NCBI GenBank assembly: GCA_023415715.1
Contig: JAEZJP010000075.1
Coordinates: 1-33,387, forward strand
Length of the DNA: 33,387 bases
Direction of reading: 5' to 3'
Source of the DNA: Bacillota bacterium
Lineage (GTDB): Bacteria > Bacillota > Clostridia > Christensenellales > Aristaeellaceae
In this document: piece by piece, positions 15,235 to 25,800 of the stretch
Layout: every line of letters begins with the position of its first letter
Numbering within the stretch: the stretch's first letter is position 1
The notes under the pieces: model-generated
Told to the model about the DNA's origin: nothing
Database searches by the model: none
Seen by the model: the letters and a program-made list of their open reading frames with translations, nothing else
Program-made: the position numbers and the translations under genes

Positions 15235-16440
15235 CTACTTGATTAATGGGATGATGGTAACGTAAAGGCCGGTCAGGATAGCGGTAGTGATAACGCCGCC
15301 AATGTTCGGGCCCATTGCGTATTGCAATATAAAGCTGTAGGGGTTTGCCTTCGAGGCTTCCTTCTGCGCAACCTTGGCTGTAGTCGGCACGCAGGACACG
15401 CCGGCGATGCCGATGATGGGATTGAAGTTCTTTTTATTGATGAGGTAGACGATGTATCCCCCAATGATGCCTCCGATGCCGGAAAAAAGCAGGGCCAGCA
15501 TGCCCAGCACCAGCAGGATCAGTATTTTGGGGTTTAAGATGGTGCTCGCGTCACACAGGGTGCCCAGCATAAAGCCAAGGAAGAAAGTCGCGCCGTAAAG
15601 AAACACATTCTCGATCAGCTGGGTGTACTTGCTGATGCCTGACTCGCGGATGCCGATACCGACAAAGAAGCTTACAAAAAGCGGTGCGGCAACCGGGAAA
15701 AGAAGGCAGAGTACGGCATTTGCGACTATTGCAAAAATGAGCTTTTGCATGGACGTTACGTTGTAGTTTTTTTTGGAGACAACCGGCTGCGCACGGTAGC
15801 GCTTGGGTACAAACAGCCTGATAAGGAACGGGTATCCGCCGTATGTTAAGCTCAAATAGAGATACGCAACGATGGTAATCGGCACAAACAGGTTCTTTGC
15901 AAGCATAAGCGATGTGTAAAGCACCATCGGCCCGTCGGCTCCGCCGATAACGGAAACGGCGGCCGCTTCGCCATAGGTTAAACCAAGTGCCGTAGCAATC
16001 GGGAAGGTAAGAACGGTGCCAAGTTCGGCGAACATGGCGATCAGCATGCTGGTAAACGGATAGGCAAGCAGGAAGCTTATATCTGTAATTACGCCAATGC
16101 CCATAAAGACCAGGCAGGCGATAAGCCCGTTGCTGAACGTGAAGGTATAGATCGGCTGCAAAAAATCGATCTGAAGTATATTCATCAAATTCTCTGCGCC
16201 TGAAGCAAGAGGATCAATAATAATATTGCCAAGCTGAACATTGGAAAGGAAAAGGACGCCTGCATTTACGGCTACCATGCCAAACCCCATCGGGATCATG
16301 ATCAGCGGTTCCAGAACTCCCTTTTTGCCGAGGTAAACCAGCAATATGCCTAAAAATATCAAAACGATCCGGAAAATTGCTACCCAAGGATCCTGTATAA
16401 ACAGGGACGATATGCCTTGAAATAAATTTGTCAAGATCAT
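15235..16440 (-). CDS. Na+-translocating decarboxylase, beta subunit
   Basis: A 401-residue polytopic membrane protein of the OadB/MmdB/GcdB family. The beta subunit drives Na+ export when the carboxyl group bound to biotin is released, linking decarboxylation of oxaloacetate, methylmalonyl-CoA or glutaconyl-CoA to a sodium gradient. Family landmarks are PLIMIPMGFGMVAVN near residue 45, the conserved IGGADGPMVLYTS near 165 with its functional Asp, and GISCVPTTAKVAQ-like GVSCVPTTAKVAQ followed by NPYSFILQYAMGPN near the C-terminus. The start at 16440 has AAAGGA about 12 bases upstream. Carboxyltransferase alpha and biotin subunits are not in this window, so the substrate is unknown. Two tiny membrane peptides precede it in the operon. 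Confidence 0.9.
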   Translation of the reverse strand: MILTNLFQGISSLFIQDPWVAIFRIVLIFLGILLVYLGKKGVLEPLIMIPMGFGMVAVNAGVLFLSNVQLGNIIIDPLASGAENLMNILQIDFLQPIYTFTFSNGLIACLVFMGIGVITDISFLLAYPFTSMLIAMFAELGTVLTFPIATALGLTYGEAAAVSVIGGADGPMVLYTSLMLAKNLFVPITIVAYLYLSLTYGGYPFLIRLFVPKRYRAQPVVSKKNYNVTSMQKLIFAIVANAVLCLLFPVAAPLFVSFFVGIGIRESGISKYTQLIENVFLYGATFFLGFMLGTLCDASTILNPKILILLVLGMLALLFSGIGGIIGGYIVYLINKKNFNPIIGIAGVSCVPTTAKVAQKEASKANPYSFILQYAMGPNIGGVITTAILTGLYVTIIPLIK

Positions 16441-16492
16441 GTGCGCTTAATTATCCTTTCTGCGGGCGCCAAATCATACTTGCTGTTCATTT

Positions 16493-16612
16493 TCAGCTCT
16501 TGGTGAATTTTTTGATAACAAACATTAGTGCCTTAATCATCGCTGCCATGAAAAAGGCGATGACGAAGCCATAGCCGAATACCTCCAAGGGAATTTGTAC
16601 TGAGGCAGACAT
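16493..16612 (-). CDS. Tiny membrane peptide, OadG-like subunit candidate
   Basis: A 39-residue frame, MSASVQIPLEVFGYGFVIAF followed by FMAAMIKALMFVIKKFTKS. It has one membrane span and a basic tail. AAGGAG lies about 8-9 bases before the ATG (in 16613-16630). It is 52 bases upstream of the beta-subunit start and on the same strand. The gamma subunits (OadG) of these pumps are small single-span proteins that hold the complex together; this peptide has the span but is much shorter. A real gene is well supported by ribosome site and operon position; the subunit role is inferred. Confidence 0.7.
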   Translation of the reverse strand: MSASVQIPLEVFGYGFVIAFFMAAMIKALMFVIKKFTKS

Positions 16613-16695
16613 TTTGGTTTTCTCCTTTAACTTGCGTCCCGCAATAGGATTTTGGAAGCATCGCGTTTTATGGAACTGCGATAATGCGAAAAACT

Positions 16696-16785
16696 TTATG
16701 ACAATTCGGAACGGATATTTTTGACGCAGATGTAAACCATGATAAGCGCTGCAGCGATGCCAGCCAGAACCTTCAAATAGATCAT
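16696..16785 (-). CDS. Tiny single-span membrane peptide, first gene of the decarboxylase operon
   Basis: A 29-residue frame, MIYLKVLAGIAAALIMVYIC followed by VKNIRSELS. One membrane span is followed by a basic/polar tail. AAAGGGAG about 7 bases upstream is a good ribosome site, and the divergent promoter region lies directly before it. It is too short for normal gene finders. It may be another stabilising subunit of the Na+ pump, comparable in size class to the smallest accessory subunits of methylmalonyl-CoA decarboxylase. Function is unproven. Confidence 0.6.
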   Translation of the reverse strand: MIYLKVLAGIAAALIMVYICVKNIRSELS

Positions 16786-16821
16786 ACAGCCACTCCCTTT
16801 CAATAAAAAAAATTTCCTGCG

Positions 16822-16850
16822 ATTATATAGTAGGCTTGCGGTAAATTGAA
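16822..16850 (-). promoter_or_regulatory. Promoter of the decarboxylase operon
   Basis: On the minus strand, -10 TATAAT (16822-16827) with a weak -35 TTCAAT (16845-16850), spacing 17. It overlaps the divergent LysR promoter, so binding of one polymerase should exclude the other. Confidence 0.5.
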
Positions 16851-16864
16851 GTCAAATATATAAT
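16836..16864 (+). promoter_or_regulatory. Promoter of the LysR gene
   Basis: -35 TTGCGG (16836-16841), spacing 17, perfect -10 TATAAT (16859-16864). Transcription would start near 16871, just before the inverted-repeat operator. Confidence 0.6.
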
Positions 16865-16876
16865 GCACAAGGACTC

Positions 16877-16893
16877 TATTTACTCCGTAAATA
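16877..16893. promoter_or_regulatory. Probable LysR-type operator
   Basis: TATTTAC-TCC-GTAAATA is a perfect 7-base inverted repeat with 3-base spacer and fits the T-N11-A rule of LysR-type sites. It lies in the leader of the regulator gene, so autoregulation as well as control of the divergent operon is likely. Confidence 0.6.
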
Positions 16894-16907
16894 TGGGAAG
16901 ATGAAAA

Positions 16908-17813
16908 ATGGATTTGCACTACCTGAAGATTTTCGATACGGTGGCTTCTCTCAAAAGCTTTACAAAGGCATCCGAACAGCTTCACATCAGTCAGTCGGCC
17001 CTTTCCATCGAAATGAAAAGGTTTGAAGCCGAGCTTGGCCTGAAGCTATTTGACAGGGTTGGAAACCGGATTTCATTGAATGAAAATGGCAAGCTCCTGT
17101 TCGAATATTCCCAGGCCATTTTCAATATGGTCACGCAGGCGGAATACAAGCTTCTCAGCAACAAGGATTTCATTACCGGTACGATTCAGATCGGGGCGAG
17201 CAACACGCCGGGCACCTATATTCTCCCCAATGTGATTGCGCAGTATAAAAAGCTTTATCCTGAGGTGCATATCAACCTGACCGTAGGAAATACATCGGAA
17301 ATCACGCACAGCATCAATAACGGCTCTCTGGACTTTGCAGTCAACTCCGGCTATATAGCCTATCATAAGGAAGTCGTTGTGGAAAAGCTCGCTGATGACG
17401 TTCTGATTTTAGTCGCATCGCCCCGTTCGAAATATGCGCAGCTGGAACACATCGGTACGGAAGAGCTGAAAGATATGGATTTTGTTTTACATAAAACCGA
17501 ATCGCAGCTTTACACGTATTATAAAAACTTTATGGAAGAGCGGAATTTGCCGGAAAGGGTCAGCATTACCATGGGCAATATCGACGCCATCAAAAGAGCT
17601 GTGATAGCCGATATTGGCGTTTCACTTATCCCGCATATTTCTGCTTTTCTGGAGCTTCAGGCCGGCTATTTGGCAAAACTGCCTTTGGATGGAAAACCGA
17701 CCCGCTATCCATATAATCTTGTTTACAACCAGAACAGGTATTTGCCCCTTGCCGCAGAAAAATTTATTGCGCTTTTGCGCCAATATGTAAGCAGTTTGGA
17801 TCTTCTGGGGTAG
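16908..17813 (+). CDS. LysR-family transcriptional regulator
   Basis: A 301-residue protein. The N-terminal winged HTH (about 1-60) has MDLHYLKIFDTVASLKSFTK, then AASEQLHISQSALS-type recognition helix (ASEQLHISQSALSIEMKRFE) and LGLKLFDRVGNRISL. The C-terminal part (about 88-295) is the periplasmic-binding-like effector domain starting GTIQIGASNTPGTYILP. GGGAAG at 16895-16900 precedes the ATG. It is divergent from the sodium-pump decarboxylase operon with shared regulatory DNA, so it most likely controls that operon in response to a carboxylic acid or related metabolite. The effector cannot be read from the sequence. Confidence 0.9.
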   Translation: MDLHYLKIFDTVASLKSFTKASEQLHISQSALSIEMKRFEAELGLKLFDRVGNRISLNENGKLLFEYSQAIFNMVTQAEYKLLSNKDFITGTIQIGASNTPGTYILPNVIAQYKKLYPEVHINLTVGNTSEITHSINNGSLDFAVNSGYIAYHKEVVVEKLADDVLILVASPRSKYAQLEHIGTEELKDMDFVLHKTESQLYTYYKNFMEERNLPERVSITMGNIDAIKRAVIADIGVSLIPHISAFLELQAGYLAKLPLDGKPTRYPYNLVYNQNRYLPLAAEKFIALLRQYVSSLDLLG

Positions 17814-17903
17814 GTCACTTCATGGCATGGCTGACTAAGGATTGGGATCATCAGGAAAGCGTAAAGCAATAAGAACAGTCCTCTATGTTGAATGAGGATT
17901 GGT

Positions 17904-17940
17904 GCGGGAGGTACCTCTTCTAAAAAGAGATACCTCCCGC
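17904..17940. terminator. Bidirectional terminator-like hairpin
   Basis: A 16-base arm (17904-17919) pairs with 17925-17940 with a single mismatch and a 5-base loop. It lies between the LysR gene and the convergent surface-protein gene. The stem is strong but lacks a T-run on either side. Confidence 0.6.
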
Positions 17941-17947
17941 CAACTTA

Positions 17948-19396
17948 TTACCGGAATAGTATCAGCGCCTGGTTTTGGCCTGTACGCCTCAGCACCCTGT
18001 ATCCCGTGTGCGCTGCTGTGGCGACGCCGCCCATACCGGGGCGGCAGTAGCCGCCGGGGATGAGCGATCCGTCGTCCCTTACGCGCACTGCGCCCAGGAG
18101 CGCTACATTCACCCATTCCGGGCGGTCTTCCCGGGGCACATACGTCCTGTTGGTATCAAAGGTGGGATCCAAAACGGGCTGGGATTCCACATGGGCCGGC
18201 ACGATCACTTTTCCCTGATTGTCCGTCAAATCAGGCACCGTAACGTCCTCATACATGATTCCGCCCCATTCGTCGGTCTTGTATTTGTTCTTCCAGCGCA
18301 GTTCTCCTGACCCGGCCACAAAGCCGGGGGTGCGGCTTGTAACGCCCAGGATATATTCGTCATACGCCTGGGCCATGCGGATCTTATCGCCGGCCCCGGC
18401 AAAGGTGACAAAATAGCCCGGTTCGATGGCAGTGCCGGATTCCGTTTCGTACATCTCGGCGTAGTCTGCGCCGCCGCCATGCCATGCAACGTCGATATAG
18501 GCGTTACCGTCACGCAGTATTTTGGCAGCCAGGCTAGGCGGTGAAAAAACGCCTCCATTGCCCAGGAACCAGGAGAAGGGTGTGTCCGCGGCGCCGTTGA
18601 TGCCCATGATGTGAACGCCGTTCAGGTGGTTGTCGGAGGTGAAATATCCTTCCGTGTGGGACGCGAAACCGGAGGCTGTGGTAGACCAGCCTTCGGCGTG
18701 GGAGTTCTGGCCTGACGCCGTTGTAAATATGCCTTCGGCATGGGCGCCTTCCCCGGAGGCGGTGGTGGAAATGCCTTCGGCGTGGGCAGCGAGGGCTGAT
18801 GCGGTGGTACGGATACCCTCGGAGTGGCTGGCCTCCCCGGAGGCGGCGGTGGAAAGGCCCTCGGCGTGGGCATAGAAGCCGGACGCTGTGCTGCCGCCTT
18901 CGGCATGGGCGGCATCGCCGGAAGCTACTGATGTGTTGCCCTCGGCATGGGAGGCAAAGGCTGTACTTTGGGTGTCATTGCCTTCGGCGAAGCTTACGCC
19001 GCCGGAGGCAGCCGCCCGGATGCCTTGGGCAAAGGCGTTGTCGCCGGAGGCCACGGTGTCTGCACCGATGGCGAAGGCGTTTACGCCCATTTGGTAATCG
19101 CTGCGCGTATTGATGCCCCGGACGGAGCCCGGAGCGTTGCCGTTCACAAGGTTTGTCAGCTCCCCGGCCGGTCCTGTAGGCCCGGTAGCGCCGGTTGCCC
19201 CGGTAGCGCCTGTGGCACCTCTGGGGCCCGTTGGACCGGTTGGACCGGTTGGCCCTGTTGGACCGGTGGGGCCGGGATAGCAGTAACAGGGGTCGGGCCT
19301 TTGATGGCATGAGCATGGGGGCTGGTGTTGGTACTGGGGTTGGGGTTGGGGTTGTGGGGGATCGAAGCTGCGATTGTATCTGTCATAGCCGTACAT
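17948..19396 (-). CDS. Collagen-like / YadA-head / peptidase G2 surface protein
   Basis: A 482-residue protein. A Pro/Gln/Cys-rich N-terminus (about 1-40, with CSCHQRPDPCYCYPG) is followed by a short run of collagen triplets, GPTGPTGPTGPTGPTGPRGA and on to about 78. A trimeric YadA-like head follows (about 100-265) with at least eight HAEG-type repeats (ASGxxxHAEGxxT). The C-terminal part (about 290-482) is a peptidase G2 domain with ADYAEMYE near 311 and YILGVTSRTPGFVAGSGE. Peptidase G2 is an intramolecular chaperone that trims itself off after trimerisation of phage or surface fibres. GGAGGA sits 6 bases before the ATG. There is no signal peptide or sortase motif, which fits a spore-surface or prophage-derived fibre rather than an exported S-layer protein. 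Confidence 0.85.
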   Translation of the reverse strand: MYGYDRYNRSFDPPQPQPQPQYQHQPPCSCHQRPDPCYCYPGPTGPTGPTGPTGPTGPRGATGATGATGATGPTGPAGELTNLVNGNAPGSVRGINTRSDYQMGVNAFAIGADTVASGDNAFAQGIRAAASGGVSFAEGNDTQSTAFASHAEGNTSVASGDAAHAEGGSTASGFYAHAEGLSTAASGEASHSEGIRTTASALAAHAEGISTTASGEGAHAEGIFTTASGQNSHAEGWSTTASGFASHTEGYFTSDNHLNGVHIMGINGAADTPFSWFLGNGGVFSPPSLAAKILRDGNAYIDVAWHGGGADYAEMYETESGTAIEPGYFVTFAGAGDKIRMAQAYDEYILGVTSRTPGFVAGSGELRWKNKYKTDEWGGIMYEDVTVPDLTDNQGKVIVPAHVESQPVLDPTFDTNRTYVPREDRPEWVNVALLGAVRVRDDGSLIPGGYCRPGMGGVATAAHTGYRVLRRTGQNQALILFR

Positions 19397-19563
19397 GCGG
19401 ATTCCTCCAGCGTATAATGGGGTCCGCTTCCAGTATATGTATGGGGGGCGTGGCGGTGAGGCGCGGCATTGGGGACAGCAGGCTGGGCATTTGTCATAAG
19501 AACGTTGAAATACGGTTTTATATAAGGTCCTGTTCGAATAATCCTCCTAAGTGAATTACGCAC

Positions 19564-19591
19564 CTCCTTCTAAAGCGAAGGAGTTTTTTTT
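19564..19591 (+). terminator. Hairpin with T8: intrinsic terminator on the plus strand
   Basis: CTCCTTC (19564-19570) pairs with GAAGGAG (19577-19583), loop 6, then eight T. No plus-strand gene ends nearby. Read on the minus strand, the same stem covers an AAGGAGG ribosome-site-like sequence, so it may also act in the leader of the surface-protein gene. Confidence 0.6.
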
Positions 19592-19744
19592 CGATACATG
19601 CGTCAGCAGGCAAACTGCGCCTAAGGAGGATACAGGTTCTCTGAAAGGCATGCATTATGGTCATTACTCTTTTATCTGCATGTTTACAGGACTAGCGAAA
19701 TCACAGAAAAATTTTGCTTTTTGACTTCATTCTTCCACCTTTCA
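19592..19744. other. Intergenic stretch before the giant IPT gene
   Basis: No gene seen. A perfect AAGGAGG at about 19623 is not followed by a usable start codon. A/T-rich sequence leads into the promoter of the next gene. Confidence 0.4.
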
Positions 19745-19753
19745 TGGTATAAT
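19721..19753 (+). promoter_or_regulatory. Promoter of the giant SLH/IPT gene
   Basis: Extended -10 TGGTATAAT (19745-19753). A TTGACT lies upstream at 19721-19726 but with a 21-base gap, so the extended -10 probably carries the recognition. Start of transcription near 19760 makes the ATG at 19762 leaderless and supports the later start at 19837. Confidence 0.55.
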
Positions 19754-19836
19754 GCGGTAAAATGCCATATATAGTATCAAAATTGTTTTTCAGCCCGAAT
19801 CAGCCCGAAAGAAGCCGCTATATGAGGTGGAAAGGT

Positions 19837-22800
19837 ATGTTCAGAAAAATAACATCATTATTTCTTGCAGTTGTCATGGCAGTTTCGTTAAACGGCATCC
19901 CGGCTGCAATGGCGGAGTCTTCCGTGGTGCCAGATGGGAAGGTGGCAGCTTTATTGGAAAGCGCCGCCGCTAATGGGCTGCTGACAGGCATCGCCGGTGA
20001 AGTAAAGCCGGAGGATGACCTTACAAGGGCGCAGATGGCTTCCATTTTAAACTCCGCGTTTGGGGCAGCTGAACAAGCGCCCCTGAGCGGCTTTACAGAT
20101 GTGGATGAGGGCGCATGGTATTACGCTGATATGGCCAAGGCCGTTCAAATGGGCGCCTTTACAGAGGACGGCACCACATTAAATCCTGAGGGAACCATAA
20201 CAAGGGAAGAAGCCTTCCTGGCCTTAAGCCGGGTGTTCAAGCTGCAAGCCGGCGATACGGCCGTACTTAACGGCCTGAAGGACAAGGACAGCATTACACC
20301 TGGCGCGTTGGATGCTGCAGCCGCGCTGCTCAAGGCGGGCTATATCGCAGCGGAAGATGGATATTTGAATCCTAAAGCCGGCACAACTCTTGCTGAATTC
20401 TTGCAGATCCTTAACGGCATGGTGAAAAGCTATCTGAACCGGGAAGGGACATATACGTCCGTTCCGGACGGCAGCGTAATGATCAACGTGCCGGATGTAA
20501 CGCTGAAGGATGTCGTTATAAAAGGCGACCTGATCCTGGGCGACGGGGTGGGGGACGGCAGCGTTACCCTGGACAGCGTAACCGTGACCGGACGGACGCT
20601 CGTTCGCGGCGGCGGCGCGCATTCCATCAGGATCACCGGTACATCGAGCCTTCAAAGCATTGTTATCGCGCGGGTCAATGGGGAATTGCGCGTTTTTGCC
20701 GAAGACGGAACGGAAATCGGTGAGGTCTTCGTAGATGGCAGGGACGACGTGACTATGGAGGGAGATTTCGCATCAGTCACGCTTGCCGCAGACAGTGTGA
20801 CCGTAACGGCGGTCAATGCGCAGATCGGTTCGGCCCAAATTGCAGGCGAAAACTCCCGCATCATTGTGGCTGCCGGTTCAGCCGTTAATACGCTGACCGT
20901 GGACGGCGCAAACGCGGCGGTGGAGGTTTCGGGCACGGTCACGGATGTTGTTGTGAACGGCGGCGGTGCCTTAATCAGCGGCGAAGGCCAGGTGGACAGC
21001 GTCGAGGCTAACGCCAATAACGTCGTGGTTACTACGCCTGATACTTTTGTTACGGCGGCCGCAGGCACAAGCGGCGTAACGGCGGGAACCAGGGACGTTC
21101 CTGAAGGGACCACGGTCAATACAACCCCGGAATATGACGGCGGCGCCGGCGGCGATAAACCGGTGGTCACATCCGTTTCCCCGGCGCAGGGACCCGCGTC
21201 TGGCGGCACTGCGGTGACGGTCAAAGGCAGATACTTTACGGACGCCACAGCTGTAACCTTCGGCGGGAAGGCGGCGGCTTCTTACAAAGTTGTCTCTTCT
21301 ACTGAAATTACGGCTGTCACGCCTGCGGGAGCGCCCGGAGCGGTGATTGTTGCGGTAACAACGGATTACGGCACGGGGACAAAAGCATCATCGTACACGT
21401 ATGTGGCGGCGCCGGTCATCGCTTCCGTCCACCCGAACGCGGGACCTAAAGCGGGCGGGACTGCGGTAACAATCACCGGAACCGGGTTTACAGGTGCCAC
21501 CTCTGTAACCTTCGGCGGGACGGCGGCGGCTTCTTATACAGTAATCTCCGATACTCAAATTACGGTTGTCACGCCTGCGGGAGCCAAAGGTCCTGCGGAT
21601 GTTACAGTTACGGCGCCGGGCGGAACAGTGACCAAATCGTCAGCGTACAGTTACATCCCTATTCCATCCATCACTTCCATCGGCCCGAGTTCGGGGCCGT
21701 TAACCGGCGGGGGCACGGTGATTATCACAGGTTCCGGCTTCACGGGCGCCACATCGGTAACCTTTGGCGGTGCGGCAGCCTCCTATACGGTTGTCTCCGA
21801 TACTTCGATTACAGTTGTCTTACCAGCAGGGGCTGCGGGGCCAGCGGATGTTGCCATAACAACGCCCGGCGGCACAAAGACCCAGGCGGCAGCGTTCAAT
21901 TATTCACCGGTACCGTCCATCACTTCCGTCAGCCCAACCGCCGGCCCGGTATCAGGCGGGACTACGGTAACGATCACCGGCTCCGGCTTCATTGGGACTG
22001 ACTTGGTAACCTTTGGCGGGAGGGCGGCAGTATCCTATACTGTGAATTCCGATGCATCCATTACGGCTGTCACGCCATGGGGAGACGCAGGCCCGGCGGA
22101 TGTCACGGTGACGACGGCAGGGGGCACGGGGGCTAAAACGGCGGCGTACACATATGCCGCAGCGCCGTCCATCACTTCCGTCAGCCCGAACGCGGGGCCT
22201 GCGGCAGGCGGAACTGCGGTTACGATCACCGGCACCGGCTTTGCGGGCGCCACGTCGGTAACCTTTGGCGGAGCAGCGGCAGCTTCCTATACTGTAGTCT
22301 CTGGCACCCAGATTACGGCTGTCACGCCTGCAGGCCCGGCAGGGCTTGCGGATATCGCGGTGGTAACGGCTGGCGGAACTGCGGTAAAAGCATCATCGTA
22401 CACCTATATCCCGGCGCCGGTCACCGCCTCCGTCAGCCCAAACACGGGGCGGGTATTGGGTGACACAGCGGTGACCATCACAGGTTCAGGCTTTTTGGGG
22501 GCCACAGCGGTGGCCTTTAACGGGGCGGACGCTTACTCCTTTACAGTAGTCTCCGATACCTGCATTACGGCCAACACGCCTCCGGGGGCCGCAGGGGCTG
22601 CGGATATCACGGTAACGACGCCTGGCGGAACGGGGACCGCGGCAGCCTTGTATACTTATTTCCCGGCGCCCTTCATCACTTCCGTTAGCCCAAACATAGG
22701 GCCGATGAGCGGCGGCGCCCCGGTGACCATCAGCGGCACGGGTTTTGCGAGCACTACGTCGGTGAGATTCGGAGGCACGCCCACAACATCTTTCACAGTA

Positions 22801-25800
22801 GTCTCCGATACCGTAATTTCGGCGATGACACCGCCAGGGCTTCCCGAATCTGTGGATGTTGCGGTATCAACACCGTACGGCACGTTCATTGCAACAGGCT
22901 GGTATACGTACGTAATGCCACCATGGGTCATCACCGTATCTCCTTCCTTCGGGCCGGTTGCCGGCGGCAATACGGTTAACATCCCAGGCTTTCGTTTCTC
23001 AGGGGCAACGGCTGTGACCTTTGGCACTACGCCGGCAACGTCCTTTACGGTAGTCAGCGATACGCAGATTACAGCGACAGCCCCTGCCGGGCCAGCCGGA
23101 ACGGTGGATGTCACAGTAACGGCGGCAGGCGGCACTAGCGTGTCGGTCCCATACCAATACATTGCGCCTCCGGCCATTGCTTTCTTGAGTCCGAGCACGG
23201 GACCGGCAGCAGGCGGCACAATGGTGAACATTACAGGCACCGGGTTTGCGGGAGCCACGGCAGTGACCTTTGGCGGGATACCATCATCGTCCTTTACGGT
23301 AGTCTCCGATACCTCCATTATGGTGGCGCTACCTGCGGGAACTGCAGGACCCGCAGACGTTGCGGTAACGGCAGTAGGCGGTACGGGGACTGCGTCAGCC
23401 GCGTTTACGTATCTCCCGGCACCGTCCGTCTCTTCCGTCAGCCCGAACGTGGGACCGGTAACAGGCGGGGCTACTGTGACTATCTCAGGTTCCGGCTTTA
23501 CGGGGGCCACATTGGTGCTCTTTGGCCTGGCACCCGCTACCTCCTTTACGGTAGTTTCCGATTCCATGATCATTGCGGTAACGCCGTCCGGGACCCTGGG
23601 TGCATCAGACGTTACGGTAACTGCGCCCGGCGGCACGGGTGTCAAAACAGGCGGGTATACGTTCGTCCTGCCGCCGATGGCCATCACCTTGCTACCTGCC
23701 TCGGGGCCGATATCGGGCGGCACCGCGGTGGTTATCACAGGCTTTAGTCTTACAGGGGCGACGGCAGTGAATTTTGGCTTAACGCCGGCAGTATCTTTTA
23801 CAGTCAACAGCGATTCACAGATCACGGCGATAGCCCCGGCGGGTCTTGCGGGAGCAACGTTAGTCACTGTGACGACGCCGGGCGGCACAACCCTGCCCCT
23901 TTCATATCAATACGCATTGCCTCCGGCCATCACGTCCGTCAGCCCGGACATGGGACCGCTCTCAGGCGGCAACACGGTGACCATCACCGGCTCAAATTTT
24001 ACGGAAGCCACTGCCGTGTTTTTTGGCGGGAATCCTGCAATTGCTTTCACGGTGGTCTCCGATACATCCATTATGGTGGTTACCCCGGCCGGAATCGCAG
24101 GAACTGTTGACGTTACGGTCACAACGGTCACCAGCGTAACGGGTACGGCTTCAGGTGCTTACACCTATGTCCCGGCGCCCTCCATCACTTCCGTCAGCCC
24201 GAATGCAGGGCCGGTAACAGGCGGCAGTACGGTTATCATTAACGGTACGGGATTTTCGGGGACAACTTCGGTAATCTTTGGCGTTGCACCCGCAACATCC
24301 TTTACGGTAGTCAGCAATACCCAGATCACCGCGACAACCCCTGCTGGCACCGATACGGTATCAGCAACAGTCACAACTGCCGGGGGCACGTCCAACATGG
24401 TTCCGTATACCTACATGCCCGCACCGGCCGCTGCATCCGTCAGCCCGAGTATTGGGCCGGAAGCTGGCGGCAATACGGTGACCATCACCGGCACAAACCT
24501 GACGGGAGCCATAACGGTATTATTTGGCGGCACGCCCGCGGCATCCTTTACGGTTAACTCCGGTACACAAATAACGGCTGTAGCCCCGGCTGGCACCGGG
24601 ACGGTATTAGTAACGATCATGACAACCGGCGGAACGAGTAATGGCATTTTGTACACCTATGTTCCGGCGCCGGTCATCACTACCATTGTCCCAAACGCTG
24701 GGCCGGTAACTGGAGGCAATACGATAACTATCACCGGAACGGGATATACGGGCGCCACTTCAGTAAACTTTGGAGCCATACCAGCAACATCCTTTACGGT
24801 AGTCAGCGATACTGAGATTACTGCTTCAGCCCCAGCCGGTACTGGGACGGTTTTGGTAACAGTCACGACTATCGGCGGAACGAGCAATGGCGTTGCGTAC
24901 ACCTATGTTCCGGCATCGGTCATCACTGCCATTGTCCCAAGTGCAGGACCGGTAACCGGCGGCAATACGGTGACCATCACCGGAACGGGATTTACATGGG
25001 CCGCTTCGGTTAACTTTGGAGCCACACCTGCAACGTCCTTTACGGTAGTCAGCGATACGCAGATTACGGCTGTAGCCCCGGCTGGTACAGGGATAGTTTC
25101 AGTAACGGTCATGACAGCCGGCGGAACGAGCAATGGTATTTCGTACACCTATGTCCCGGCGCCGGTCATCTCTACCATTGTCCCAAATGCAGGATCGGTA
25201 ACCGGCGGCAGTACGGTAACTATCACCGGAACGGGATATACGGGCGACGTTTCAGTAAACTTTGGAGCCGCACCGGCAACATCCTTTACGGTAGTCAGCG
25301 ATACGCAGATTACTGCTATAGCCCCGGCTGGCACCGGGGCGGTACAAGTAACAGTTACGACGGTTGGCGGAACGAGCAATGGCGTTGCGTACACCTACAT
25401 TCCCGAGCCTGTCATCACTTCCATCGCGCCAAATGCGGATCTTGAGTCAGGCGGAACAACGGTGGTCATCACCGGCCAGCATTTTTCGGAAGTCACGGCG
25501 GTGAACTTTGGCGCGGCGCCCGCATTTTCCTTCACGGTCAATTCCGATACACAGATCACAGCGATATCGCCTGCTGGAACCGCCGCCGGCCCGGTGGATG
25601 TCACGGTTACGAATATGTACGCCACGGCCACAAAGACAGGGGCGTTCACCTATGTTACGCAGCCGAACATTACAAGCGTCTCTTCCGATAATGGATCCTT
25701 GTCGGGGGGCAACACGTTGACTATCGAAGGCGAAAACCTGACATGGGTCAATTCTGTGAGCTTTGGCGGGACAGCGGCAGCTTCCTTTACAGTAAATTCT

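Noticed and set aside
19156..19563. Minus-strand frame of 135 residues starting at GTG, overlapping the surface-protein gene
   Set aside because: Its second half is just the collagen repeats read in another frame. The first 60 codons could be a leader peptide, but I cannot support a gene.
19762..19836. Earlier start for the giant IPT protein
   Set aside because: It lies at the predicted transcription start, lacks a ribosome site and would place 25 extra residues before a good signal peptide.
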